From Methylophaga sp. 42_25_T18 (GTDB taxonomy: Bacteria > Pseudomonadota > Gammaproteobacteria > Nitrosococcales > Methylophagaceae): 64,000 nt of DNA. Positions 56,721 through 64,000 of this stretch are shown here, piece after piece. The stretch spans positions 17,813 through 81,812 of the forward strand of contig MAAJ01000009.1 in the NCBI GenBank assembly GCA_002163085.1. Direction: 5' to 3'. The position numbers and the translations under genes were made by a program. The notes below the pieces were generated by a model. It saw only the letters and a list, made by a program, of their open reading frames with translations. It searched no databases and had not been told where the DNA came from. The first letter of the stretch is position 1; the number at the start of each line of letters is the position of its first letter.

Positions 56721-57293
56721 ATGCCAAAGTTTAGATTTATTATTCTACTTCTCATTCCATTCACCTTTTTGCAAGGCTGTGCAACCGCAGTTGTCACAAG
56801 TACTGAAGGGGCTGCCATTGTTCCAGACAGACGTACAACTGGTTCCATCATCGATGATCAAGGTATCGAATTTAAAGCCTCGTATGCTTTATTTAAAAAT
56901 AAAGCGATCTATGACCAAAGCCATATCAACGTCACTAGCTACAATGGCATTATTTTGATCTCCGGGGAAACATTAACCGAAGAGTTAAAACAAAAAATAT
57001 CGGATGAAGTGAAAGTGATTCCGAAGGTGAGACGTATTCATAATGAACTGACCATCGGTGCACCGAGTGCTTTAACTTCTCGTAGCAGTGATACTTGGAT
57101 CACCTCAAAAATTAAGACAAAGCTCGCTACGTCTTCAACGATTGATCCCACCTATGTAAAGGTTGTAACTGAAAATGGCATCGTATATTTGATGGGTATA
57201 CTTACACATAAAGAAGCAGAGCAAGCTGTCGATGTTGTCACCAAATCAGCAGGTGTCCAACGCGTAGTGAAAATATTTGAATATATAGATTAG
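56721..57293 (+). CDS. BON-domain lipoprotein, DolP/YraP-like
   Basis: A 190-residue lipoprotein: signal peptide with lipobox LQGC (Cys near residue 20) and two BON domains (about 45-112 and 120-190, with INVTSYNGIILISGET and VKVVTENGIVYLMG). E. coli DolP supports outer-membrane integrity and binds anionic phospholipid. Its place after lpoA and yraN agrees with DolP. It lies 61 bases after yraN and ends before a hairpin terminator. Confidence 0.92.
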   Translation: MPKFRFIILLLIPFTFLQGCATAVVTSTEGAAIVPDRRTTGSIIDDQGIEFKASYALFKNKAIYDQSHINVTSYNGIILISGETLTEELKQKISDEVKVIPKVRRIHNELTIGAPSALTSRSSDTWITSKIKTKLATSSTIDPTYVKVVTENGIVYLMGILTHKEAEQAVDVVTKSAGVQRVVKIFEYID

Positions 57294-57298
57294 AGTTA

Positions 57299-57328
57299 AA
57301 CAGCCCTTAATCCAGATTCAGGGCTGTT
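57299..57328. terminator. Hairpin terminator between dolP-like gene and hemJ
   Basis: Nine-base stem AACAGCCCT / AGGGCTGTT with a twelve-base loop, between two convergent stop codons. Short T-rich tails on both sides (CTATTTA; GTTTAA on the minus strand) suggest it serves both genes. Confidence 0.7.
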
Positions 57329-57332
57329 CTAT

Positions 57333-57758
57333 TTAAAATGGTTTAACCACAGCCAATATAATCACAGCAACCAATACCACCACTGGCAATTCATTAAACC
57401 AGCGATAGAACACATGTGAGTGTTGATTAGCATCGTCTTTAAATTGACGCACTAACCGACCACAATAATGGTGATAGCCAAATAAAAAAATCACTAAGGT
57501 TAATTTTAGGTGCAACCAATGCATCGTTGCGATGACATCGAAACTATAAAAGCTCAATAACCAGCCACCCAACATTAAAGTAGCGATCGCACTTGGTACC
57601 ATAATGCCTCGATACAATTTCCGCTCCATTATCTTAAACCGTTCATTGCCCGCCTCATCTTCACACATAGCGTGATAAACAAATAAACGTGGCAAATAAA
57701 ATAAAGCGGAAAACCAAGTTACAACAAAAATGATATGAAAGGCTTTAACCCATAACAT
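57333..57758 (-). CDS. hemJ: Protoporphyrinogen IX oxidase HemJ-like
   Basis: A 141-residue membrane protein with four helices, of the HemJ/UPF0093 (CopD superfamily) family that oxidises protoporphyrinogen IX in heme synthesis in bacteria without HemG or HemY. The conserved His is in VKAFHIIFVVTWFSALFYLPRLFVYH at the N-terminus, and a conserved Lys in LHLKLTLV. It implies the cell can make heme as well as import it. It diverges from the PilZ gene. Confidence 0.92.
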   Translation of the reverse strand: MLWVKAFHIIFVVTWFSALFYLPRLFVYHAMCEDEAGNERFKIMERKLYRGIMVPSAIATLMLGGWLLSFYSFDVIATMHWLHLKLTLVIFLFGYHHYCGRLVRQFKDDANQHSHVFYRWFNELPVVVLVAVIILAVVKPF

Positions 57759-57822
57759 CCTTTATTTTCTCCTCATGTATCAATCAATGTTACTATCAGT
57801 GTAAACCATTGCGGAGCTTATC

Positions 57823-58200
57823 ATGGCCACGGAAAGTCAAAACGAACGACGTCGATTCAGTCGTATTCCATTTCACGTTGAAGCTAATATTCAATCTGAA
57901 ACAGGGGAAACCTATCTTAACTGTGAAGTCATCGATATCTCGCTAAATGGTTTACTCATCGTAAAACCTGCTAATTGGACAGGCAAAGACTCTGCTCCCC
58001 ATCAAATAGCATTGTTACTTGAAAATGGCCTGACCGTAATCAACATGAATACAGCCGTTGCACATATTGATAACACTTCTGTTGGTTTTATCTGTGAGCA
58101 TATTGATTTGACTAGCATCAGTCACCTCAAACGCCTAGTTGAGCTCAACCTTGGTGATGAAGATCTATTGCAACGTGAACTATCAGCCTTAATCCACTAA
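57823..58200 (+). CDS. PilZ domain protein
   Basis: A 125-residue single-domain PilZ protein predicted to bind cyclic di-GMP. The binding motif RRRFSR near residue 10 (RxxxR) and DISLNG near residue 44 (D/NxSxxG) are both present. It could be an effector for the two diguanylate cyclases in this window, though there is no direct link in gene order. Its stop codon overlaps the radA stop by four bases (convergent). Confidence 0.9.
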   Translation: MATESQNERRRFSRIPFHVEANIQSETGETYLNCEVIDISLNGLLIVKPANWTGKDSAPHQIALLLENGLTVINMNTAVAHIDNTSVGFICEHIDLTSISHLKRLVELNLGDEDLLQRELSALIH

Positions 58201-59588
58201 CCAGCGTTTTTTAATGCGTCAATTGCCTCACCCAAATGTTGGACGGGGATAATAGTCATGCCTTTAATCGGTTTTCTTGGCGCATTTGCAGTCGGCACAA
58301 TAGCATGAGAAAAACCATGTTTTCCTGCATCTCGTATGCGATCTTCTCCCGCTTGGACAGGCCGTATCTCTCCTGTTAAACCGACTTCACCAAATAAGAC
58401 CCAATCACGAGGAATAGGTCGATTCCTCAAACTCGATAATATAGCTGCTAAGACAGCCAAATCAGCGCCAGTTTCACTCAGTTTTACACCACCAACGACA
58501 TTGATAAAGACATCTTGATCGCTACAGGTAATTCCACCGTGCCGATGTAAGATGGCTAATAACATGGCCAAACGATTTTGGTCTAAACCGACAGAGACAC
58601 GCCTTGGATTTCCTAATGGACTATCATCCACTAAGGCCTGAACCTCAACCAACATCGGGCGACTACCTTCACGAGTGACGGTGACAACGCTGCCAGCCAC
58701 AGCTTCCTCTCCCCGAGATAAGAATATAGCTGATGGGTTACTGACTTCCTTAAGACCGAGCTCGGTCATGCCAAAAACACCCAGCTCATTCACCGCGCCA
58801 AAGCGATTTTTAACCGCACGCAAAATTCGAAATCGTGTTGAAGTATCACCTTCAAAATACAATACCGTATCCACCATATGTTCTAATACGCGAGGACCGG
58901 CCAAGGCACCTTGTTTAGTCACATGGCCTACCAAAATCATTGTCGTGCCACTGGATTTAGCAAACCGAACTAATTGAGCTGCACTCTCACGTACTTGAGC
59001 AACGGTTCCTGGTGCAGACTGTAATAACTCCGTAAATACGGTTTGGATAGAATCAATGACCATCACTTGTGGTTTACGAGTCTTTGCTACAGCAATCATT
59101 TGCTCTGCATGCGTTTCGGCTAATAAATCTAGGGGGGACTGTTCCAATTGCAAACGCTCTGCGCGCAACCGTATTTGCTGCAGTGATTCTTCACCACTCA
59201 CATATAATGGACTAACACCACTGACTTTGGCCATCATTGCCATGGCTTGTAATAATAAGGTTGATTTACCAATACCTGGATCGCCACCTATCAATACCAC
59301 TGAACCCGTTACCAAACCACCACCCAATACACGGTCTAGCTCAGGTAACCCTGTCGTCCAGCGTATCGCTTTTTCTGATGTCACCTGACTCAGCGACTGA
59401 ATTTCACTTTTTTGTTCGCCAGCATAACCGTTGTGCCGACTAATTGTCGATTGATTGGCAGCCGTTGATGGGGTTTGAATTTCTTCTTCCAAACTATTCC
59501 AGGCACCACAATCCGCACAGCGTCCAGCCCATTGTGGCGTTTGAGACCCACAGTCGTTGCAACGATATAAGCGTTTAACTTTGGCCAT
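58197..59588 (-). CDS. radA: DNA repair protein RadA
   Basis: RecA-like ATPase (Sms) that helps branch migration in recombination. The 463 residues have the C4 zinc finger (CNDCG...CADCGAWN, residues 9-31), Walker A GGDPGIGKST (near 96), the RadA-specific KNRFGAVNELGVF motif and a Lon-protease-like C-terminal domain. It overlaps alr by 14 bases, so radA is probably translated after alr on a common message. Confidence 0.97.
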   Translation of the reverse strand: MAKVKRLYRCNDCGSQTPQWAGRCADCGAWNSLEEEIQTPSTAANQSTISRHNGYAGEQKSEIQSLSQVTSEKAIRWTTGLPELDRVLGGGLVTGSVVLIGGDPGIGKSTLLLQAMAMMAKVSGVSPLYVSGEESLQQIRLRAERLQLEQSPLDLLAETHAEQMIAVAKTRKPQVMVIDSIQTVFTELLQSAPGTVAQVRESAAQLVRFAKSSGTTMILVGHVTKQGALAGPRVLEHMVDTVLYFEGDTSTRFRILRAVKNRFGAVNELGVFGMTELGLKEVSNPSAIFLSRGEEAVAGSVVTVTREGSRPMLVEVQALVDDSPLGNPRRVSVGLDQNRLAMLLAILHRHGGITCSDQDVFINVVGGVKLSETGADLAVLAAILSSLRNRPIPRDWVLFGEVGLTGEIRPVQAGEDRIRDAGKHGFSHAIVPTANAPRKPIKGMTIIPVQHLGEAIDALKNAG

Positions 59589-60666
59589 AATGGTATTCCC
59601 TTGCCACTCGTGTGCTCACTTGGCACATTAACTCATAAGGAATAGTGTTTGCTAGTTTAGCGACCAGCTCAACTGAAAGTTGCTCATTACCCCATAACAC
59701 CACTTCATCACCTATCTTGGCACTTGGGCTGGCTTGTAAATCAATGCAAATCATATCCATAGATATACGGCCTAATACCTCTACAAGTTTTCCATTAATG
59801 GATACTTGGCCAACGTTGGATAACTGGCGACTATAACCATCTCCATAGCCGATACTAACAGTGCCAACTAAGGTATCTTTTGTTGCTGTCCAGTCACCGC
59901 CATAGCCTACTTGCTCACCAGCTTCTATGTTTTGGATTGCTGTTAATACCGACTTTAATTGCATCACCGGTTTTAAATCTAAATCAGCCGCTGTTTTATC
60001 AGCAAATGGTGAGACGCCATAGAGCATCAGTCCAGGTCTTAACCACTGCTGGTGACTTACCGGAAACGATAATATAGCTGCCGAATTGGCCATACTAATA
60101 CTATGATCGTCTTCAGTAATGGCTAAAATAGCTGTCATTTGCTGTTGATTTCGTGGGTCATCAACTAAGTCGGCATTAGCAAAATGGCTCATTAATCCTA
60201 CCGGCCCAACAATGGCTTTACTTGTTTCCAGCGCAGCTAACACCTCATCCGCATCATTTACTGAAAAGCCTAATCGATGCATGCCTGTTTCAATCATCAA
60301 CCAGCAAAAACTTAAGGGGTTAACAAGATCAGTTTGTTCCAGCAACTCAATCTGAGATTGATGATGAAAAACTAAGGATAGATCGTAGTCGGCAGCTAGT
60401 TGTAGTTCTTCGACTGTTGTCACACCTTCTAACAACACTATTTTGTGTTTGATGCCTGCTCGGCGTAATTGCATGCCTTCTGACAGTCGTGCTACAGCAA
60501 AAGCATCACTCTCATCTAAAGCTTTCGCAACTTCTAACGTGCCATGACCATAAGCATTGGCTTTAATAACCGATATAACTTGGCTATTGGGAGCAAGTTG
60601 TTTTATGTGGTTAAGATTATGTTGTAGTGCAGCAAGATCAATACTGGCGACAGGATATGATGTCAC
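59575..60666 (-). CDS. alr: Alanine racemase
   Basis: PLP enzyme that makes D-alanine for DdlB. The PLP-binding Lys is in SVIKANAYGHG (near residue 34), and the catalytic Tyr in QVGYGGDW and VSIGYGDGYSRQLS. The 363 residues match biosynthetic Alr. It lies two bases after dnaB and overlaps radA, so dnaB-alr-radA are likely one transcription unit, a common order in Gammaproteobacteria. Confidence 0.97.
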   Translation of the reverse strand: MTSYPVASIDLAALQHNLNHIKQLAPNSQVISVIKANAYGHGTLEVAKALDESDAFAVARLSEGMQLRRAGIKHKIVLLEGVTTVEELQLAADYDLSLVFHHQSQIELLEQTDLVNPLSFCWLMIETGMHRLGFSVNDADEVLAALETSKAIVGPVGLMSHFANADLVDDPRNQQQMTAILAITEDDHSISMANSAAILSFPVSHQQWLRPGLMLYGVSPFADKTAADLDLKPVMQLKSVLTAIQNIEAGEQVGYGGDWTATKDTLVGTVSIGYGDGYSRQLSNVGQVSINGKLVEVLGRISMDMICIDLQASPSAKIGDEVVLWGNEQLSVELVAKLANTIPYELMCQVSTRVAREYHYGQS

Positions 60667-60668
60667 AA

Positions 60669-62078
60669 CTACTCATCACCATAACTGTCATAGTCGTTAT
60701 AGGCAAAATTCTCAAAGCGGGTGTACTTGCCTTGAAACGTTAATATCACTTTACCTATCGGACCATTACGTTGTTTACCGATAATAATTTCGGCTTTGCC
60801 TTTTTCTGGCGAATCTTCGTTGTACACTTCGTCTCGATAAATAAAGACAATCAAATCCGCATCTTGCTCAATCGCGCCTGATTCACGTAAATCAGACATA
60901 ACGGGGCGCTTATTAGGTCGTTGCTCTAAACTACGATTCAACTGAGACAGCGCTATAACAGGCACTTCAAGTTCTTTGGCTAATGCTTTTAATGATCGTG
61001 AAATTTCTGATACTTCTGTAGCTCTGTTTTCAGAGCTACCACTACTGCCCTGCATTAACTGAATATAATCGATTACGATCAGGCTCAAACCATGTTCCCG
61101 CTTTAAACGTCGAGCTCTTGCACGTAATTCGGTTACCGTTAACGCTGGCGTATCATCAATAAACAACGGAGCTTCATTCAGTAACGCAATAGCCGACGTT
61201 AACCGAGGCCAATCATCATCATTTAACCGGCCAGAACGCAGGCGACTTTGATCTATCTGCCCAAGTGAAGATAACATCCTCATTGCCAAGGAATCCGCTG
61301 GCATTTCCATACTAAATACAGCAACAGGTTCTTTGCTTTTAATGGCCGCATTCTCAGCCAAATTCATCGCGAATGTTGTTTTACCCATCGAGGGTCGACC
61401 AGCAACGATCACTAAATCTGCCGGTTGCAACCCAGAGGTTTGCTCATCAAAATCGCTAAATCCAGTAGAAAGCCCAGTGATCGGGCTATCATTTTCAAAT
61501 AAGGTATCAATACGATCAACAACTTTACTCAGTACTTCTTTAACCTGAACAAAGCCGCCACCACGTTTGGCGCCTTTTTCAGCGATCTCAAACACTTGTT
61601 TCTCAGCCAGATCCAGCATATCTTCACTGCTACGACCTTCAGGATTAAATGCGACATTGGAAATCGCAGAGCCAACTTGAATAAGCTGGCGTAGTACCGA
61701 ACGCTCTCGGACAATAGCCGAATAGGCGCCAATATTAGCGGCACTCGGTGTGTTTCTAGCTAACATGCCTAAGTAGGCCAGCTCACCCACTTGATCGAGT
61801 TCGCCACGTTTATCGTGAAACTCAGCTAGCGTAATAACATCAACCGGTAGGGATTGCTCAAAGAGCTGTGCAACAGCACGAAAAATAAGTTGGTGATCAC
61901 GACGATAAAAGTCTTGCTCAACCAATAAGTCAGCAACTTTGTCCCAACTACTATTATCGAGCATCAGTCCACCAAGCACAGATTGCTCAGCTTCGACAGA
62001 ATGGGGGGGGATTTTAAGTGATTCTGTGGCCGTATCCTTGTACGAATCTGGATATGTCATATCTTCCACAGCAGTCAC
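60669..62078 (-). CDS. dnaB: Replicative DNA helicase DnaB
   Basis: Hexameric 5'-3' helicase of the replication fork. The 469-residue protein has the N-terminal helical domain (PPHSVEAEQSVLGGLMLD), Walker A AGRPSMGKTTFAMN (near 228), SLIVIDYIQLMQ as Walker B and the C-terminal RNGPIGKVILTFQGKYTRFEN. The N-terminal 25 residues (MTAVEDMTYPDSYKDTATESL) are a short, variable extension. Since dciA is also in this window, loading is likely DciA-dependent. A terminator lies between it and rplI. Confidence 0.98.
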   Translation of the reverse strand: MTAVEDMTYPDSYKDTATESLKIPPHSVEAEQSVLGGLMLDNSSWDKVADLLVEQDFYRRDHQLIFRAVAQLFEQSLPVDVITLAEFHDKRGELDQVGELAYLGMLARNTPSAANIGAYSAIVRERSVLRQLIQVGSAISNVAFNPEGRSSEDMLDLAEKQVFEIAEKGAKRGGGFVQVKEVLSKVVDRIDTLFENDSPITGLSTGFSDFDEQTSGLQPADLVIVAGRPSMGKTTFAMNLAENAAIKSKEPVAVFSMEMPADSLAMRMLSSLGQIDQSRLRSGRLNDDDWPRLTSAIALLNEAPLFIDDTPALTVTELRARARRLKREHGLSLIVIDYIQLMQGSSGSSENRATEVSEISRSLKALAKELEVPVIALSQLNRSLEQRPNKRPVMSDLRESGAIEQDADLIVFIYRDEVYNEDSPEKGKAEIIIGKQRNGPIGKVILTFQGKYTRFENFAYNDYDSYGDE

Positions 62079-62129
62079 CTATCTGTTTTGCAAATAAACA
62101 TAATTACTACCACACCCAGTGGCCATAAT

Positions 62130-62165
62130 TAAAAAATAAATGGAGTCGTGCTAGCACGACTCCAT
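62130..62165 (-). terminator. Palindromic terminator of the rpsR-DUF2232-rplI unit
   Basis: Perfect 24-base self-complementary sequence (62141-62164; arms TGGAGTCGTG and CACGACTCCA), followed on the minus strand by TTTATTTTTT. It begins 24 bases after the rplI stop. Confidence 0.9.
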
Positions 62166-62187
62166 TATCTTACTTCTTTCTTACTAT

Positions 62188-62736
62188 TTACTCGTCTTCT
62201 TGCGCTTTAGCAATTGCTTCGGCTTCTTCTAAAGCCGCTGCTTTTGCTTTTGCTGCACTTTCTACTGCAGCTTTCGCTTGAATTTCTGCTTCTGATGTTA
62301 CATCGACTTTAACAGTCACAACAACGTCGGCGTGCAGTTGAATATCAATATTATATTCACCAGTATGACGTAAGGCACCTGTAGGTAGGCGTACTTCCTT
62401 ATTTTCAATATCTGCACCAGCAGCATTCAACTGCTCAGCAATATCAGCTGCGCCAATTGAACCAAATAGCTTACCTTCAATACCCGCGTTAGCTAAGATA
62501 TTTACATCACCAGCCGCGACAAGTTTTTCTTTACGCTTCTCAGCTTCAACCAGAACTTTAGCTGCTACAGCTTCTAAATCAGCACGGCGAGACTCAAACA
62601 CTTCTCTATTTTTCTTGTTCGCTGGTAACGCTTTACCATTTGGTACCAAGAAATTACGACCGAAACCAGATTTAACGCTAACTTCATCGCCTAGGTTACC
62701 AAGCTTCTGCATTTTCTCTAGCAAAATTACTTGCAT
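62188..62736 (-). CDS. rplI: 50S ribosomal protein L9
   Basis: Ribosomal protein L9, binding 23S rRNA domain V. The N-terminal domain [40 protein letters not shown] is textbook. At 182 residues it is longer than the usual 149, because of an Ala/Glu/Lys-rich helical tail of about 33 residues ([20 protein letters not shown] and so on). It belongs to the rpsR-DUF2232-rplI unit. Confidence 0.98.
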   Translation of the reverse strand: MQVILLEKMQKLGNLGDEVSVKSGFGRNFLVPNGKALPANKKNREVFESRRADLEAVAAKVLVEAEKRKEKLVAAGDVNILANAGIEGKLFGSIGAADIAEQLNAAGADIENKEVRLPTGALRHTGEYNIDIQLHADVVVTVKVDVTSEAEIQAKAAVESAAKAKAAALEEAEAIAKAQEDE

Positions 62737-62785
62737 CGTTCTACCCTCATTCGCAGTATTAAACTGCTCTAAAAGTTACTCGTAT

Positions 62786-63694
62786 TTATTCAGCTGAATA
62801 TCTACGAAAATTCATCCACTGTTCCAAAACACCTACTGTTGCGAGTAATACCACCATCTGCGGCATCATTACAACGAGCAGTACATACACTGCTATTAGC
62901 CAAAACTTATGTTTCTGTTGCTGCTTAACGATGGCATGAACAACGGATAGTCCTTGCAAAGTAAAAACCGTTAAAGCAACTGGCAAACAATCCACCAGTA
63001 AACTCAAACTTCCTTGCAATGGTGATACCGCTATCACCACTAACACTATCGTTATTAATGCCACTTGTTTGCCTAATTTAAGTTGGCAAAACTCCACAGC
63101 AAAACTACCTGGGTTAAACATTTTAGCTTGCCATGCTCTGCCTATTAATAAGCCAAACATCACATTTACGCTAAGTACGGCAGCAATTAAACCGGTCATC
63201 ATTCCCGACAAACTCACTAGTAACTCTTGAGTTTGCATTTGATCAAGCTGCCAACCTGGCTGCTGACCTAACATTTCTAACAGTGGTGATAACATCTGTT
63301 GCCACCACACCGCAGGATCTGGCAACACTAAATGTGTGCCTAATACCACCAAAATGCCTAATCCACAGGCTGCCAATAAACTCGCAGCCAGTGAGCGGGT
63401 ATAACCCAATACCAAGGTGACAGCCAATACTGGCAACCAACTTGATAACAAAAACACGCCAGAGATATAAAACTGTCCCAGCAACAATCCCGCAAGTAAT
63501 GTAAATATTACGGTTGCAGCTGCAACAACTTTTACTCCTTCTTTGGGCCCAATACGTAACGTAGTGAGCACAAGTACACCACTGGCTAAATAACTAAGTG
63601 GTGGTAACATTAACGCGGCGAATGAAAGCAATGCGGTGGTGATAGCGGCTTGCCATCTTCCTTGCACTGCAAATGTTGCAATTCCACTCAACAT
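62786..63694 (-). CDS. DUF2232 membrane protein
   Basis: A 302-residue polytopic membrane protein with about eight helices, from the DUF2232 family. Its place between rpsR and rplI is common in Gammaproteobacteria such as Pseudomonas, which supports the call. No known function; the family resembles small-molecule transport membrane components. It lies 49 bases before rplI and 51 after rpsR. Confidence 0.88.
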   Translation of the reverse strand: MLSGIATFAVQGRWQAAITTALLSFAALMLPPLSYLASGVLVLTTLRIGPKEGVKVVAAATVIFTLLAGLLLGQFYISGVFLLSSWLPVLAVTLVLGYTRSLAASLLAACGLGILVVLGTHLVLPDPAVWWQQMLSPLLEMLGQQPGWQLDQMQTQELLVSLSGMMTGLIAAVLSVNVMFGLLIGRAWQAKMFNPGSFAVEFCQLKLGKQVALITIVLVVIAVSPLQGSLSLLVDCLPVALTVFTLQGLSVVHAIVKQQQKHKFWLIAVYVLLVVMMPQMVVLLATVGVLEQWMNFRRYSAE

Positions 63695-63745
63695 GTTTGT
63701 TACGTTTTACCTTTGACTAAATGTTTTGAACACTATCACCTTTAA

Positions 63746-63973
63746 TTACTTATGCATGTCGCAATAAGGAATTAACGCCAAGAAACGCGCACGTTTCACA
63801 CAAGTAGAAAGCTGACGTTGATAACGTGCTTTAGTACCAGTGATACGGCTAGGAACAATTTTTCCTGTTTCTGTGATGTAGTTTTTCAGTAGATTTACAT
63901 CTTTATAATCGATTTGCTTAACACCTTCAGAGGTGAAGCGACAAAATTTTCTACGTCTAAAAAAACGTGCCAT
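63746..63973 (-). CDS. rpsR: 30S ribosomal protein S18
   Basis: Ribosomal protein S18 of the platform, partner of S6. The 75-residue sequence [46 protein letters not shown] is unmistakable. A strong AAGGAG site precedes the ATG by seven bases. rpsF would be expected just upstream, beyond the window edge; the last 27 bases do not contain enough of it to annotate. Confidence 0.99.
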   Translation of the reverse strand: MARFFRRRKFCRFTSEGVKQIDYKDVNLLKNYITETGKIVPSRITGTKARYQRQLSTCVKRARFLALIPYCDMHK

Positions 63974-64000
63974 TATTATGCTCCTTTAAGGTTTAAGCGT

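Overview
The window looks like a chromosomal segment of a moderately AT-rich gammaproteobacterium. Evidence for this is the gene order of the complete dcw cluster (mraZ to ftsZ, then lpxC, an M23 peptidase and secA), the rsmI-lpoA-yraN-BON block beside rnpB and mraZ, the DUF2232 gene between rpsR and rplI, and full-length YbiT, MsrB, DciA and HemJ. Protein flavour and GC suggest a marine Thiotrichales/Methylophaga-like lineage, but nothing here proves the genus.

Layout. 1-6666: the 5' part of ung, two diguanylate cyclases (Cache-GGDEF and PAS-GGDEF) around a MATE transporter, and the 5-oxoprolinase operon pxpABC. 6795-9160: a small DUF5062-like gene, a structured 188-bp repeat, and gdhA flanked by copies of a second short repeat. 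9181-18627: the most interesting block, a metalloporphyrin/heme uptake locus. It encodes a CobN-like chelatase that is secreted and membrane-anchored, a DUF2149 protein, a MotA/TolQ/ExbB channel, a separate ExbD-ExbB-TonB set, and a divergent TonB-dependent receptor with heme-receptor motifs behind a good Fur-box candidate. tonB carries a clear frameshift near its 3' end. 18681-19504: a second copy of the 188-bp repeat, an orphan membrane protein gene and a second full copy of the short repeat.

19596-29971: mixed housekeeping genes (msrB, GIY-YIG, ybiT, a SYLF lipid-binding protein, an ASCH-like protein, a CheY-like regulator, dodecin, a DEAD-box helicase, an SpmA/SpmB-like membrane protein, a deformylase, a DUF3549 protein, argJ). 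29971-52807: secA, an M23 peptidase, dciA, lpxC and the whole division and peptidoglycan cluster. The cluster is read on the minus strand, with mostly overlapping stops and starts, from a strong sigma70-type promoter followed by three MraZ-type repeats. 53078-53435: RNase P RNA. 53457-64000: rsmI, lpoA, yraN, a BON lipoprotein, hemJ, a PilZ protein, radA, alr, dnaB, rplI, a DUF2232 protein and rpsR.

Functional links. Precursor synthesis (murB to murG, mraY, ddlB), septal synthesis (ftsI, ftsW, ftsL, ftsQ), the Z-ring (ftsZ, ftsA), alanine racemase, the PBP activator lpoA and a LytM-type peptidase sit within 30 kb. The replicative helicase dnaB and its probable loader dciA are both present. 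The heme locus joins outer-membrane import (receptor with TonB-ExbBD) to a predicted periplasmic chelatase with its own proton-channel-like partners, a plausible iron-from-heme module resembling hmuSTU of Bacteroidetes.
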